From: Pedobacter panaciterrae
GTDB taxonomy: Bacteria > Bacteroidota > Bacteroidia > Sphingobacteriales > Sphingobacteriaceae
DNA: 64,000 nucleotides
Reading direction: 5' to 3'
Assembly: GCF_001636695.1 (NCBI RefSeq)
Contig: NZ_LGEL01000010.1
Span: 62,001-126,000, forward strand
Both the position numbers and the translations under genes were made by a program. The notes under the pieces are model-generated. The model did no database searches, was not told where the DNA came from, and was given only the letters and a program-made list of their open reading frames with translations. Of this stretch, positions 1 to 8,426 are shown one piece after another; position 1 is the stretch's first letter, and every line of letters begins with the position of its first letter.

Positions 1-1
1 T

Positions 2-460
2 GAAGTAACAAAACTGGAGCGGGTTAGAATCATGAACATCAGCCTAAAAGGCATTCCCGTTGGCGAATGGCGTGAACTTACAAATGAAGAGCAGACAGAA
101 ATATTTAACATGGTTGCAAAATCAAGTTCAGAAAGTGCTGCTGCTCCTAAAAGAGTAAATAAAAAACCTAAAGCCAGAGTGGAGGATGATTTATCTGAAA
201 ATGTGACCCCAAGAAAATCTTCAGGCAAACCCGGAGGTCCTAAAAAACCTTACAGCAAAGCTTCTTCAGGTTCAGTAAGCAGAGCAGATCGACCGGCCGG
301 TGGCAAAGGTAAATCGGCACCAAAATCTGCCGGAGGATTTAAATCTGCTTCTTCAAGCACTGATTGGAACAAAAATAATGGCCCAAGCAAAAGACCAGTA
401 CGGCCAACAAAAGGCAGATCCGGCGCCCCTGCTGCAAAAACCAGAAGTCCGAAACGATAA
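2..460 (+). CDS. RluB/RluF-type rRNA pseudouridine synthase, C-terminal end (5' truncated by window)
   Basis: The frame is open from base 2, ten codons before the first ATG at 32, and these codons read [10 protein letters not shown] before [17 protein letters not shown]. That matches the end of the catalytic domain of RsuA/RluB/RluE/RluF pseudouridine synthases, where a VxKLxRxRI strand and a G-x-WREL turn close the fold. The catalytic Asp lies outside the window. After about residue 40 the protein becomes a low-complexity tail rich in Lys, Ser, Gly, Pro and Ala, strongly basic and probably disordered; such tails are common on the Bacteroidota enzymes and may help bind RNA. The ATG at 32 is therefore unlikely to be a true start. 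The family is clear; which rRNA uridine is modified cannot be told. Confidence 0.8.
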   Translation, partial: EVTKLERVRIMNISLKGIPVGEWRELTNEEQTEIFNMVAKSSSESAAAPKRVNKKPKARVEDDLSENVTPRKSSGKPGGPKKPYSKASSGSVSRADRPAGGKGKSAPKSAGGFKSASSSTDWNKNNGPSKRPVRPTKGRSGAPAAKTRSPKR

Positions 461-551
461 TTTGACCATTAGCCTTTCGTCATTCTAAGAATTACAAATT
501 CGTAATCCTGAATTCGCCGTGCTGAATCTGTCATGCGATATACCACACGTC

Positions 552-580
552 GTCATCTCGACGCGGGGAGAGATCTCTTG
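552..580. repeat. Half-site of the window's palindromic repeat family (decayed copy)
   Basis: This 29-nt stretch matches the left half of the palindromes at 25408, 39559 and 50039, beginning GTCATCTCGACG and ending AGAGATCTCTTG, with changes in the middle (CGGGG in place of ATAGG). No clean right half follows. Bases 601-645 hold only a blurred remnant containing CTCGATCGCTAGGATGACG. The rest of 461-732 shows nothing else I can name. Confidence 0.6.
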
Positions 581-717
581 GTAATTCCAATATGCTTCAC
601 AGCTATCTCTTTGCCATAAACCCCTCGATCGCTAGGATGACGACCGCTTTAAAACAACCTATTATTACCAATTCTGTCATTGAGGTTTCAACATAACAAG
701 AAAACAATATTTTTAGG

Positions 718-725
718 TAACTTTG
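718..725 (+). promoter_or_regulatory. Candidate -7 box (TAACTTTG) next to the rlmN start
   Basis: TAACTTTG fits the Bacteroidota -7 consensus TAnnTTTG exactly and ends 7 nt before the rlmN ATG. Transcription would start almost at the start codon, implying a leaderless or nearly leaderless mRNA. No convincing -33 TTTG lies at the usual spacing, so this is tentative. Confidence 0.35.
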
Positions 726-732
726 CAGCCAA

Positions 733-1782
733 ATGCTTACTACAAAGAAAACTGATATACGTTCATTAGATCTGGCACAGCTGCAACAGCACTTCACTGC
801 CATGAAAGAACCTTCTTACCGGGCCAAACAGGTTTACCAATGGCTTTGGGAAAAATCAGCACGCACATTTTCTGAGATGAGTAACCTTTCCAAAGAGCTT
901 AGAATTAAGCTTGATGAAAATTACGCCATCAATGTAGTAGAGGTTAACAACTCCCAATTCAGTAACGATCATACCATTAAAAATACATTCAGACTATATG
1001 ATGGGAATATTGTGGAAGGTGTTTTAATTCCTATGGACGACCGTATGACCGCTTGCGTTAGCTCTCAGGTTGGCTGCAGCTTAACATGTAAGTTCTGCGC
1101 CACAGGCTATATGGATCGTAAACGTAACCTCAATGCCGACGAGATTTATGATCAGGTAGTATTAATTGATCAGCAGGCTAAGCAAAATTACAATGCCCCG
1201 CTAACAAATATTGTATATATGGGCATGGGCGAGCCGCTTCTTAATTATGCCAATGTATTAAAGTCAATAGAGCGGATTACATCCCCTGATGGCTTAAACA
1301 TGTCTTACAAACGAATTACTGTTTCTACGGCAGGTATCTCTAAAATGATCAAAAAGCTGGGCGATGATGGCGTTAAGTTTAATCTTGCCCTTTCTCTGCA
1401 CGCAGCTAATGACAAAAAGCGTAATGAAATCATGCCTATTAATGAGCACAATACATTAAAGGCACTTGAAGAAGCATTAAAATACTATTATTCTAAAACC
1501 AAAAACCCGGTAACCTACGAATACATTGTATTTAATCACTTTAATGATGAAATTGAAGATGCAATGGAACTTGCAAAGTTCTGCAAACATGTACCCTGCA
1601 AGGTAAATCTGATTGAATATAACCCAATTCAGTTTGCTGATTTCGTTAATGCTGAAGGTGATAAAATTGATGCTTTCTCTAATTATCTAAAAAACCAGGG
1701 TATCACTACAAATATCCGACGCAGTCGTGGTAAAGATATTGATGCCGCCTGTGGACAGCTTGCAGTAAAAGAGCAGAATTAA
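733..1782 (+). CDS. rlmN: 23S rRNA (adenine-2503-C2)-methyltransferase RlmN
   Basis: This is a cytoplasmic radical-SAM enzyme that methylates C2 of A2503 in 23S rRNA (in E. coli also A37 of some tRNAs), supporting translational accuracy. The [4Fe-4S] cluster motif CxxxCxxC is at Cys115, Cys119 and Cys122, followed by FCATG. The two cysteines of the ping-pong methylation mechanism are both present: Cys108 before the cluster and Cys340 in the C-terminal AACGQLA stretch. GMGEPLLNY is the usual SAM-binding GGE-type motif. The length of 349 residues is normal. The preceding gene also acts on rRNA, although about 270 bp and a repeat remnant separate them, so co-transcription is doubtful. Confidence 0.97.
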   Translation: MLTTKKTDIRSLDLAQLQQHFTAMKEPSYRAKQVYQWLWEKSARTFSEMSNLSKELRIKLDENYAINVVEVNNSQFSNDHTIKNTFRLYDGNIVEGVLIPMDDRMTACVSSQVGCSLTCKFCATGYMDRKRNLNADEIYDQVVLIDQQAKQNYNAPLTNIVYMGMGEPLLNYANVLKSIERITSPDGLNMSYKRITVSTAGISKMIKKLGDDGVKFNLALSLHAANDKKRNEIMPINEHNTLKALEEALKYYYSKTKNPVTYEYIVFNHFNDEIEDAMELAKFCKHVPCKVNLIEYNPIQFADFVNAEGDKIDAFSNYLKNQGITTNIRRSRGKDIDAACGQLAVKEQN

Positions 1783-1846
1783 TCACCACCTTCACCAGCA
1801 AATCAGCCACTAAGTACTCACTATTAAGCTCCAACTACTCCACACC

Positions 1847-1883
1847 CAGTACTAAATACTAACTACTCAGTACTAAATACTAA
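1847..1883 (+). repeat. Short direct repeat in the rlmN-comF spacer
   Basis: CAGTACTAAATACTAA occurs twice with a 21-nt period (1847-1862 and 1868-1883). Looser versions built from AGTACT and TACTCA units lie just upstream (1811-1840). This is a low-complexity expansion with no clear function. Confidence 0.7.
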
Positions 1884-1923
1884 ATTATAACCACCTAAAC
1901 ACCAAAAGAGAATAGATTAGCGG

Positions 1924-2622
1924 ATGAACTTCGTTAAAAAACTCTTTCAGGATCTGGCCGCCCTCCTGTTTCCTAATTTGTGCAGTGGCTGTGGCACCGA
2001 CATTTACCATGGTGAAGCATTTTTATGCAGCAAATGCCTGTTTACCATCCCATACACAGATTACCATTTACACCCTGACAATAAAGTAGCCAAACAATTT
2101 TGGGGAAGAATACCATTTAATATGGCAATGGCATTATTGTACTTTAAAAAGGGTGGAAAGGTGCAAAACATCATTCACAGCTTAAAGTACAGAAATCAGA
2201 CGGGCTTAGGTGTTAAACTTGGCGAAATGATCGGAGATCGGTTAAGTTTAGCTTCCGGATACATGGATATTGACCTGATCATTCCTGTTCCGCTCCACAA
2301 GAAAAGAAAAAGTAGCAGAGGTTATAACCAAAGTGAACTCATTGCCAACGGCATATCATCAGCATTAAATGTCAGCGTAAATTCAGACTCACTTATTAGA
2401 ACCACCATAACAGATACGCAAACTAAAAAAGGGAGATATATGCGTTTCGAAAATATGAAAACCGTTTTCTCGGTTAAAAACAGAGAAAACTTAACCGGCA
2501 AGCATATTCTATTGGTCGATGACGTTATTACAACAGGGGCTACTATTGAAGCCTGTGCTATAGAATTACATAAATGTGGCATAAAGAAATTAAGTATTGC
2601 AGCCGTTGCCTTTGCAGAATAA
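1924..2622 (+). CDS. ComF family phosphoribosyltransferase-like protein
   Basis: Residues 20-38 hold a double CxxC zinc-binding knuckle (Cys20, Cys23, Cys35, Cys38) typical of the ComF N-terminus. Residues 90-230 form a type I phosphoribosyltransferase fold with the PRPP-binding loop DDVITTGAT at 199-207. In naturally transformable bacteria ComF helps single-stranded DNA enter the cytoplasm. In non-competent species the role of the family is unclear, and nothing nearby points to competence genes. The length of 232 residues is normal. The family assignment is firm, the physiological role is not. The next gene starts 19 bp downstream but has its own promoter-like box. Confidence 0.9.
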   Translation: MNFVKKLFQDLAALLFPNLCSGCGTDIYHGEAFLCSKCLFTIPYTDYHLHPDNKVAKQFWGRIPFNMAMALLYFKKGGKVQNIIHSLKYRNQTGLGVKLGEMIGDRLSLASGYMDIDLIIPVPLHKKRKSSRGYNQSELIANGISSALNVSVNSDSLIRTTITDTQTKKGRYMRFENMKTVFSVKNRENLTGKHILLVDDVITTGATIEACAIELHKCGIKKLSIAAVAFAE

Positions 2623-2629
2623 ATTTATC

Positions 2630-2637
2630 TAAGTTTG
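2630..2637 (+). promoter_or_regulatory. Candidate -7 box (TAAGTTTG) next to the beta-helix lipoprotein start
   Basis: TAAGTTTG matches TAnnTTTG exactly and ends 4 nt before the ATG at 2642, so a transcript from it would be leaderless. A TTG at 2606-2608 lies 21 nt upstream, slightly wider than the usual 19-20. Confidence 0.35.
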
Positions 2638-2641
2638 TTAA

Positions 2642-4018
2642 ATGCGTTTGTCTTATCTCTTTTTATTCCTTCTTTTTTTGGCATTTACGGCCTGCCGTAA
2701 ATCTGAAGGAATAACTACGGATAGAAAAGCAAAGCTTTCTTTTTCTACAGATACACTGCTGTTTGATACGGTATACACCTCATCCGGTTCTACCAATAAA
2801 CGGATCAGAGTATATAATCCCAATTTAAAAGCGGTTAACATAAGTGAAATCAAACTCAGTGGTGGTTCAGGCTCTTATTTTAGCCTTATCATAAACGGAC
2901 AGGCCGTTAATCAAAAGTCAAACCTTCAAATTGACGGTAAAGACTCCATAAGCATCTATGTGAAAGCTACCATCGATGCAAATAACCAGACAGAGCCGTT
3001 TATTGCACAAGACTCTATTTTATTCAATACAAATGGCAACAATCAATCTGTTGCACTAATAGCCTACGGACAGAATGCAATTTTCATCAATAATCAGACA
3101 ATAACTTCAAATACCATATGGAATAGCACGCTCCCTTATATCATCTACAGATCGGTAACCGTTGCCCCAAAAACCACACTAACTATACTTCCCGGCACTA
3201 AAGTCTTTTTTCATGGAAATTCGGGAATGAATGTCAGGGGAAAGGTATTAGCAAACGGTACACCTGTAAACCCCATTTTGTTTTCAGGAGACCGGACGGA
3301 AAGTATGTATTCAGAAGAACCGGGGCAATGGAATGGAATACATTTTTATAGCAGCAGCTCGAATTCGAAACTGCATTACGCGGTGATTAAAAATGCAGTA
3401 ATTGGCCTTACTGTTGATTCTCTTTCAACAACCAGCTCATCCAAACTCTCTCTTACCAACAGCATTATAAAGAACATGACCATTGCCGGAATCGTAGGCT
3501 ACCACGCTGAATTGGATATTTTTAACAACCTATTTTACAATGCGGGTCAATACCTTCTATATGGCGTTGCCGGTGGGAAATACAATATTAAACAAAATAC
3601 ATTTGCAGGCTACAACGCTAAACTATCGCGAAGAACCCCTTCATTATATTTCTCCGATGCAAGCACTGGGCGCCCTTCTGAAAATTTAAAAATCCAACTC
3701 GTTAATAATATCATCTGGGGAAGCTTAGCTGAAGAATTCCTCATTGAGAAAAAAACCAGCACAACTGTCGAAGTTGAATTAAGCAACAATTCAATTAAAA
3801 CACTGCTCAAAACCTACGAAGGTAATTTCAACCTGTTAAATATTGATCCACGTTTTACCGATCCGGTAAAATACAACTTCATGCTTCAGAACAACAGCCC
3901 GGCATTAAACAAAGGCAGCGATTTAAGTGCCGATCCTGCTTTTAATTCTTTCTTAAGCAAAGACCTTAATAATCAGACCAGAACGTTTCCTTCCGACCTG
4001 GGTTGCTACCAACATTAA
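2642..4018 (+). CDS. Putative lipoprotein with right-handed parallel beta-helix fold
   Basis: The N-terminus MRLSYLFLFLLFLAFTAC is a lipoprotein signal peptide with lipobox FTAC and acylated Cys18. Residues about 30-140 look like an Ig-like or choice-of-anchor domain. From about residue 165 onward short strands recur (TTLTILPGTKVFFHG, KLHYAVIKNAVIGLTVDS, LDIFNNLFYNAGQYLLYGV), the pattern of a right-handed beta-helix, ending in LGCYQH as in many Bacteroidota DUF1565/choice-of-anchor Q proteins. Probably exposed in the periplasm or at the outer membrane. No catalytic residues can be assigned, and it may be structural or carbohydrate-binding. The gene ends in a region with two terminator-like hairpins. 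Confidence 0.8.
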   Translation: MRLSYLFLFLLFLAFTACRKSEGITTDRKAKLSFSTDTLLFDTVYTSSGSTNKRIRVYNPNLKAVNISEIKLSGGSGSYFSLIINGQAVNQKSNLQIDGKDSISIYVKATIDANNQTEPFIAQDSILFNTNGNNQSVALIAYGQNAIFINNQTITSNTIWNSTLPYIIYRSVTVAPKTTLTILPGTKVFFHGNSGMNVRGKVLANGTPVNPILFSGDRTESMYSEEPGQWNGIHFYSSSSNSKLHYAVIKNAVIGLTVDSLSTTSSSKLSLTNSIIKNMTIAGIVGYHAELDIFNNLFYNAGQYLLYGVAGGKYNIKQNTFAGYNAKLSRRTPSLYFSDASTGRPSENLKIQLVNNIIWGSLAEEFLIEKKTSTTVEVELSNNSIKTLLKTYEGNFNLLNIDPRFTDPVKYNFMLQNNSPALNKGSDLSADPAFNSFLSKDLNNQTRTFPSDLGCYQH

Positions 4019-4068
4019 TAAAAATGCACATCAATTATAACATTTTTAAAATAAGGTCGTTTATATTG

Positions 4069-4130
4069 ATGAGAGCGTTAATTTAGATGGTAAGGGTCGA
4101 TATTCTGAATAGAAATATCGGCCCTTTACT
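4069..4130 (+). ncRNA. Candidate small RNA / terminator unit, copy 1
   Basis: A conserved 17-mer ATGAGAGCGTTAATTTA (4069-4085) is followed by a 13-bp hairpin, AAGGGTCGATATT at 4092-4104 pairing with 4114-4126 across a 9-nt loop, then a T-rich run. The stem contains one G-U pair that works only if the plus strand is transcribed; the minus strand would have a C-A mismatch. The promoter side of this copy is weak (TTATATTG at 4061-4068), so it may also serve as the terminator of the lipoprotein gene. A second copy lies 122 nt downstream. Confidence 0.45.
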
Positions 4131-4157
4131 TTTTATTTTCAAATAAGTCTTTTATTT

Positions 4158-4188
4158 TTTGGCAATTAAAAAATAATTCGTTCCTTTG
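4158..4188 (+). promoter_or_regulatory. Candidate promoter for the second small-RNA unit
   Basis: TTTG at 4158-4161 is separated by exactly 19 nt from TTCCTTTG at 4181-4188, seven of eight positions of the Bacteroidota -33/-7 arrangement (TTTG-N19-TAnnTTTG) once the two free positions are counted. Transcription would begin near 4193, at the GAGAGCG of the conserved 17-mer. Confidence 0.45.
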
Positions 4189-4192
4189 TTAT

Positions 4193-4250
4193 GAGAGCGT
4201 TAATTTAAGGGTCGATAATTCCATTCTAATGGGCTATCGGCCCTTTATCT
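4193..4250 (+). ncRNA. Candidate small RNA, copy 2
   Basis: The predicted start is about 4193. The same 17-mer as in copy 1 (4191-4207) runs directly into a stem AAGGGTCGATA (4207-4217) that pairs with 4235-4245, including the same U-G wobble. A second small stem (CCAT/ATGG, 4221-4232) sits in the loop, and TTTATCTTT follows. The transcript would be about 60 nt with no ORF. I do not recognise the family. It lies between convergent genes, so it is not a leader of either. Confidence 0.45.
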
Positions 4251-4277
4251 TTAACAGAAAATCCAATAAAATTTTAC

Positions 4278-7043
4278 TTATTTAGAGAAGTTTATAGAAA
4301 TAATGTTCTTTATTTCTTCAGGCTTAAATGGCTTCAATATATGCCCATTCATCCCACAAGCTTTGAACTTGCTATTTTCATCCTGAAGTGTGGATGCTGT
4401 AAGCGCAATTATTGGAACCGTTTTAAAATACTCATCATCTAGCTCCCTTATGATACTGGTAGTTTCAAATCCATCTATACCGGGCATTTGAATATCCATA
4501 AAGATAAGATCAAAGGATTTCGTCATTACCTTTTCAATGGCTTCTTTACCATTTTTAGCAAATTCAAGCTCAAAGCCCCATTTACTAAGTATCCGATTCG
4601 CAATTAGAATATTAATGTCATTATCATCAACTACCAATATCCTTTTCCCAATAAATAAAGATGGCTGCTCTATTGATTTAACAACTTTGGCATCTTGGGT
4701 GGCTTTCCTGAAATGAATATCGAAACAGAATTCAGTTCCTCTTCCTTCCTTACTTGTCACTGTAATATCTGAACGATATAACTTTAGCAGTTTCTTTGTT
4801 ATCGCCAAACCAAGGCCTGTCCCACCATACTTTCTTGATATATCCGTTTTAGCCTGGGTAAAGGTTTCGAAAATATAAGATTGCTTATCCTCAGGAATTC
4901 CAATACCATTATCTTTTACTAAAAAACGCACCAGTACAGCCTCATCATTTTCACTGACAAGCTCAATCTTCAGTTCTATTTTTCCGTAATCTGTGAACTT
5001 AATTGCATTTCCCAGCAAATTCATCAGAATCTGATACAACCTGGTTTTATCTCCCAGAATATCAGCAGGAATCTTATTATCGTATTGCAACTCCAGTTTA
5101 TCCCCCTTTTGGGAAGCATTAATTTGTAATGAATTAACAATATCGCTGGCCAGACCTTTTATGTCTAATGGAATAGATTCCAGTTCCAGATTGCCGGTTT
5201 CTATTTTTGTAAAATCCAGAATATCATTGATAATATGTAAAAGGTTCTCAGCAGAAAACTTAAGGATATTGAGATCTTCTATCTGTGATTCTTTGGGGTT
5301 ATTATCAATCAGTAAATGAGTCATCCCAATAACAGCATTTAATGGCGTCCTGATCTCATGACTCATTACAGAAAGGAACATTTCTTTGGCCTCACTCAAT
5401 TGCAATGCCTTCTCTTTAGATTCAAAAAGATCCTTTTCTATTTGCTTTCGCTGTGTGATATCCGAAATGAGGTCAATCTGGCGCTCAACCTCTCCCTTTT
5501 CATTTATAATTGGGGTATTAGAAACGGCAAGCCAAACGGGTTGGTTATCCTTCGTCTTAGCTTGTACTTCTATGGTATAAGACTCATTTTTTTGCGCCTT
5601 TGCCCTGGAGCTTAAAATGAGCTCTTTCTGCGCCTCATCTTTAGAAAGCACATCACCAAGTTTTTGCCCCTTTAATTCTGCGAAAGAATAACCTGTTAGT
5701 TTTTTAAGCGATTGATTTATCCAGGTGGTTTTACCTGCTGCATCCGAAATATTAACACCGGTATTGGTTTTACTTGCCACCAAAGAAAGTACCTGCAATT
5801 CCTCTTCAGCCTTTTTCTTCTCAGTGATATCAATTATGATTTCAACCTCCATATCAACCTTCCCTTTATCATTCAGTACCACCGTATTATAGATAGATAG
5901 CCATATGGGTTGTCCGTCTTTTCTATACGCAAGCAGATCTACCGTGAAAGACCTGTTTTGCTTTATCAGAAGCCTTGCTTTTTTTAATAGCTCCAGATCA
6001 GTCTTCGGACCTATAATCAAGTCCCCCAACCGTTTTCCTTTTAAATCATTAATAGTATATCCGGTAATTTTTTCAAATGCATCATTTACCCAGGTAACAT
6101 GATTATTCGCGTCGCTGATCACTACAGCATTATTAATCTTGCTGGCTACAAACGAGAGTTTTACCAGCTCACCTTCTACCCTTTTATTTTCAGTAATGTC
6201 TCTTCCATACGTATACCATCGCCCGTCTCTGGCTACCATATTCCAGCTAAGCCAGCGTACAGCACCCTGTTTACTAACTACCCTGAATTCTACACTGAAT
6301 TGCTTAATTTTCTTCCTTAGCCCTTCTTCAATAGTACCAACCAGCCTGTTGATATCCTCTTTATTGCAAAACTCCCAGATGCTTAATCCAATAGCCTCCT
6401 GAACAGTGTAACCAAGTATGTTAGTCACCGCATCATTTATAAACAGAATTTTACCTGAATAATCTAAAATACAGTGGATCTCCGGAGAAACAGTAGAAAG
6501 ATTTAGCAGTTCTTCGAAGTGCTTCGTCTTAGCTTCCAGCTCTATACTTTTTCTTCTTAAGGTAATATGAGTAATGGTTTCATTGGCAAGAGTTACCAAA
6601 CCATCTTTCTGATCTTTGGTTAAACATCGGGTTATTACATCAAATACTGCAATAACACCTATTTTAAAGCCATTTTCGTCCAATAGTGGTGCGCCAGCAT
6701 AGAAACGGACACCTGGCTTACCGGTAACCAATGGATGATCTTTAAATCGTTCATCATTTAAAGCATCCTCAATTTCAAGTACCTCAGTACCCTTAATGGT
6801 TTGTTCACTAAAAGAAATTTCCCTTGGAATATCATTATTGTCTATTCCTATAAGGGATTTCAAAAAGAGCCGGGATTCATCTACCAGAATAATAACCGCA
6901 ATAGGTGCGTTACATATTAAAGTTGCAAGTTTGGTAATATTGTCGAATTTATCCTCTGAAGGGGTATCTAAAATATCATACTGATGCAATGCTTTAACAC
7001 GCTGGCTTTCATTAACAGACGAATTCCGGCTCTTCGATAACAT
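4278..7043 (-). CDS. Hybrid sensor histidine kinase/response regulator (GAF-PAS-PAS-PAS-HisKA-HATPase-REC)
   Basis: The 921-residue protein has no signal peptide or membrane segment, so it should sense in the cytoplasm. Domains in order: GAF about 20-160, three PAS/PAC repeats about 185-290, 295-410 and 415-530, dimerisation/phosphoacceptor domain with SHEIRTPLN (His562), ATPase domain with N-box NLLGNAIKF (675-683) and G-box DNGIGIP (711-717), and a C-terminal receiver about 801-918 with phosphoacceptor Asp850 in FMDIQMPG. There is no DNA-binding output domain and no HPt, so a separate phosphotransfer partner or protein-level output is expected. It starts 18 bp after glyA on the same strand and is probably co-transcribed with it. 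The ligand is unknown; PAS domains often bind heme, flavin or small metabolites. Confidence 0.93.
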   Translation of the reverse strand: MLSKSRNSSVNESQRVKALHQYDILDTPSEDKFDNITKLATLICNAPIAVIILVDESRLFLKSLIGIDNNDIPREISFSEQTIKGTEVLEIEDALNDERFKDHPLVTGKPGVRFYAGAPLLDENGFKIGVIAVFDVITRCLTKDQKDGLVTLANETITHITLRRKSIELEAKTKHFEELLNLSTVSPEIHCILDYSGKILFINDAVTNILGYTVQEAIGLSIWEFCNKEDINRLVGTIEEGLRKKIKQFSVEFRVVSKQGAVRWLSWNMVARDGRWYTYGRDITENKRVEGELVKLSFVASKINNAVVISDANNHVTWVNDAFEKITGYTINDLKGKRLGDLIIGPKTDLELLKKARLLIKQNRSFTVDLLAYRKDGQPIWLSIYNTVVLNDKGKVDMEVEIIIDITEKKKAEEELQVLSLVASKTNTGVNISDAAGKTTWINQSLKKLTGYSFAELKGQKLGDVLSKDEAQKELILSSRAKAQKNESYTIEVQAKTKDNQPVWLAVSNTPIINEKGEVERQIDLISDITQRKQIEKDLFESKEKALQLSEAKEMFLSVMSHEIRTPLNAVIGMTHLLIDNNPKESQIEDLNILKFSAENLLHIINDILDFTKIETGNLELESIPLDIKGLASDIVNSLQINASQKGDKLELQYDNKIPADILGDKTRLYQILMNLLGNAIKFTDYGKIELKIELVSENDEAVLVRFLVKDNGIGIPEDKQSYIFETFTQAKTDISRKYGGTGLGLAITKKLLKLYRSDITVTSKEGRGTEFCFDIHFRKATQDAKVVKSIEQPSLFIGKRILVVDDNDINILIANRILSKWGFELEFAKNGKEAIEKVMTKSFDLIFMDIQMPGIDGFETTSIIRELDDEYFKTVPIIALTASTLQDENSKFKACGMNGHILKPFKPEEIKNIISINFSK

Positions 7044-7061
7044 TTAATTTATAATTCCCTT

Positions 7062-8333
7062 TTATTTATATAGGGGGAACTTACTTACCAGCTCAATTAC
7101 CTTTTGTTTTACCTGCTTAAGGTTATTTTCATCCTCAGCGTTGGTAATTACCTGGTCAATCAGATCAACAATAAGTTCCATTTCCTTTTCTTTAAATCCT
7201 CTTGTTGTTATAGCCGCAGTTCCTACACGTATACCTGAAGTAACAAATGGAGACTTATCATCAAAAGGAACCATGTTTTTGTTTACTGTAATATCGGCTT
7301 TTTCAAGGGCATTTTCAGCAAGTTTACCAGTGATATTTTTATTTCGTAAATCAATTAGCATCAAGTGGTTATCCGTTCCACCTGAAATAATTCCATAACC
7401 TTTAGCCACAAATGCCTTAGCCATTGCCTGTGCATTTGCCTGTACTTGTTTGATATAGATTAAATAATCGTCACTTAAAGCCTCTCCGAAAGCGATTGCT
7501 TTTGCAGCAATGATGTGCTCTAAAGGGCCACCTTGAGTACCTGGAAAAACAGCCATGTCTAATACAGACGACATCATTCTGGTTTCACCTTTAGGAGTTT
7601 TCAATCCAAATGGATTTTCAAAATCCTTACCCATCATAATCATACCGCCACGTGGGCCACGCAGTGTTTTATGTGTAGTTGTCGTTACAATATGACAATG
7701 AGGAAGTGGGTTAGTTAATAATCCACGGGCAATAAGGCCTGCCGGATGAGAAATATCTGCCATTAACAATGCACCAATTTTATCAGCTACACTGCGAACA
7801 AAAGCATAATCCCACTCTCTTGAGTAAGCAGAAGCACCAACAATGATTAATTTAGGGCGTTCAGCTAAAGCTACTTCTTCAAGTTTAGCGTAATCGATTA
7901 AACCATCTTCTTTTTTAACACCGTAAAATAACGGATGATACAATTTTCCTGAAAAATTAACTGGAGAACCATGAGTTAAGTGACCACCGTGAGAAAGATC
8001 AAATCCTAAAATTTTATCTCCTGGTTGGATCACTGCAAGCATTACCGCAGCATTAGCCTGTGCACCAGAATGCGGTTGTACGTTTACCCATTCAGCACCA
8101 AAAAGTTTTTTTGCACGCTCAATAGCAATCGTTTCCACCTCATCAACCACCTGGCAACCACCGTAATATCTTTTCCCCGGAAGGCCTTCAGCATATTTAT
8201 TTGTTAAACAAGAACCAGCGGCTTCCATTACCTGTTTGCTTACAAAATTTTCAGAAGCTATCAGTTCAAGTCCATTTTCCTGACGGTCCAATTCCCTGTC
8301 AATCAAATCAAAAATTAAAGTATCTCTAGTCAT
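7062..8333 (-). CDS. glyA: Serine hydroxymethyltransferase
   Basis: This PLP enzyme of the cytosol converts serine and tetrahydrofolate to glycine and 5,10-methylene-tetrahydrofolate, the main source of one-carbon units. The Schiff-base lysine is Lys222 in [14 protein letters not shown]. The N-terminal [14 protein letters not shown] and QPHSGAQAN motifs are all present, and the length of 423 residues is typical. The gene is divergent from dxs across a 93-bp spacer and is followed after 18 bp by the hybrid kinase. Confidence 0.97.
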   Translation of the reverse strand: MTRDTLIFDLIDRELDRQENGLELIASENFVSKQVMEAAGSCLTNKYAEGLPGKRYYGGCQVVDEVETIAIERAKKLFGAEWVNVQPHSGAQANAAVMLAVIQPGDKILGFDLSHGGHLTHGSPVNFSGKLYHPLFYGVKKEDGLIDYAKLEEVALAERPKLIIVGASAYSREWDYAFVRSVADKIGALLMADISHPAGLIARGLLTNPLPHCHIVTTTTHKTLRGPRGGMIMMGKDFENPFGLKTPKGETRMMSSVLDMAVFPGTQGGPLEHIIAAKAIAFGEALSDDYLIYIKQVQANAQAMAKAFVAKGYGIISGGTDNHLMLIDLRNKNITGKLAENALEKADITVNKNMVPFDDKSPFVTSGIRVGTAAITTRGFKEKEMELIVDLIDQVITNAEDENNLKQVKQKVIELVSKFPLYK

Positions 8334-8426
8334 TTATCGAAGTATATTTTTGTAAAATTAGCAATTTTCCTTCTTACTTTGATAACAAAATACCTTACTT
8401 TGTATTTCTATTGATAAAACCCCTGC

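Noticed and set aside
32-460. ATG at 32 as the start of a short basic protein
   Set aside because: The frame is open to base 2 and the upstream codons match the pseudouridine synthase fold, so the gene is truncated by the window.
5358-6402. Several plus-strand ORFs of 60-90 codons inside the hybrid kinase gene
   Set aside because: They are antisense shadows of a conserved multi-domain gene, with no family features or promoters.
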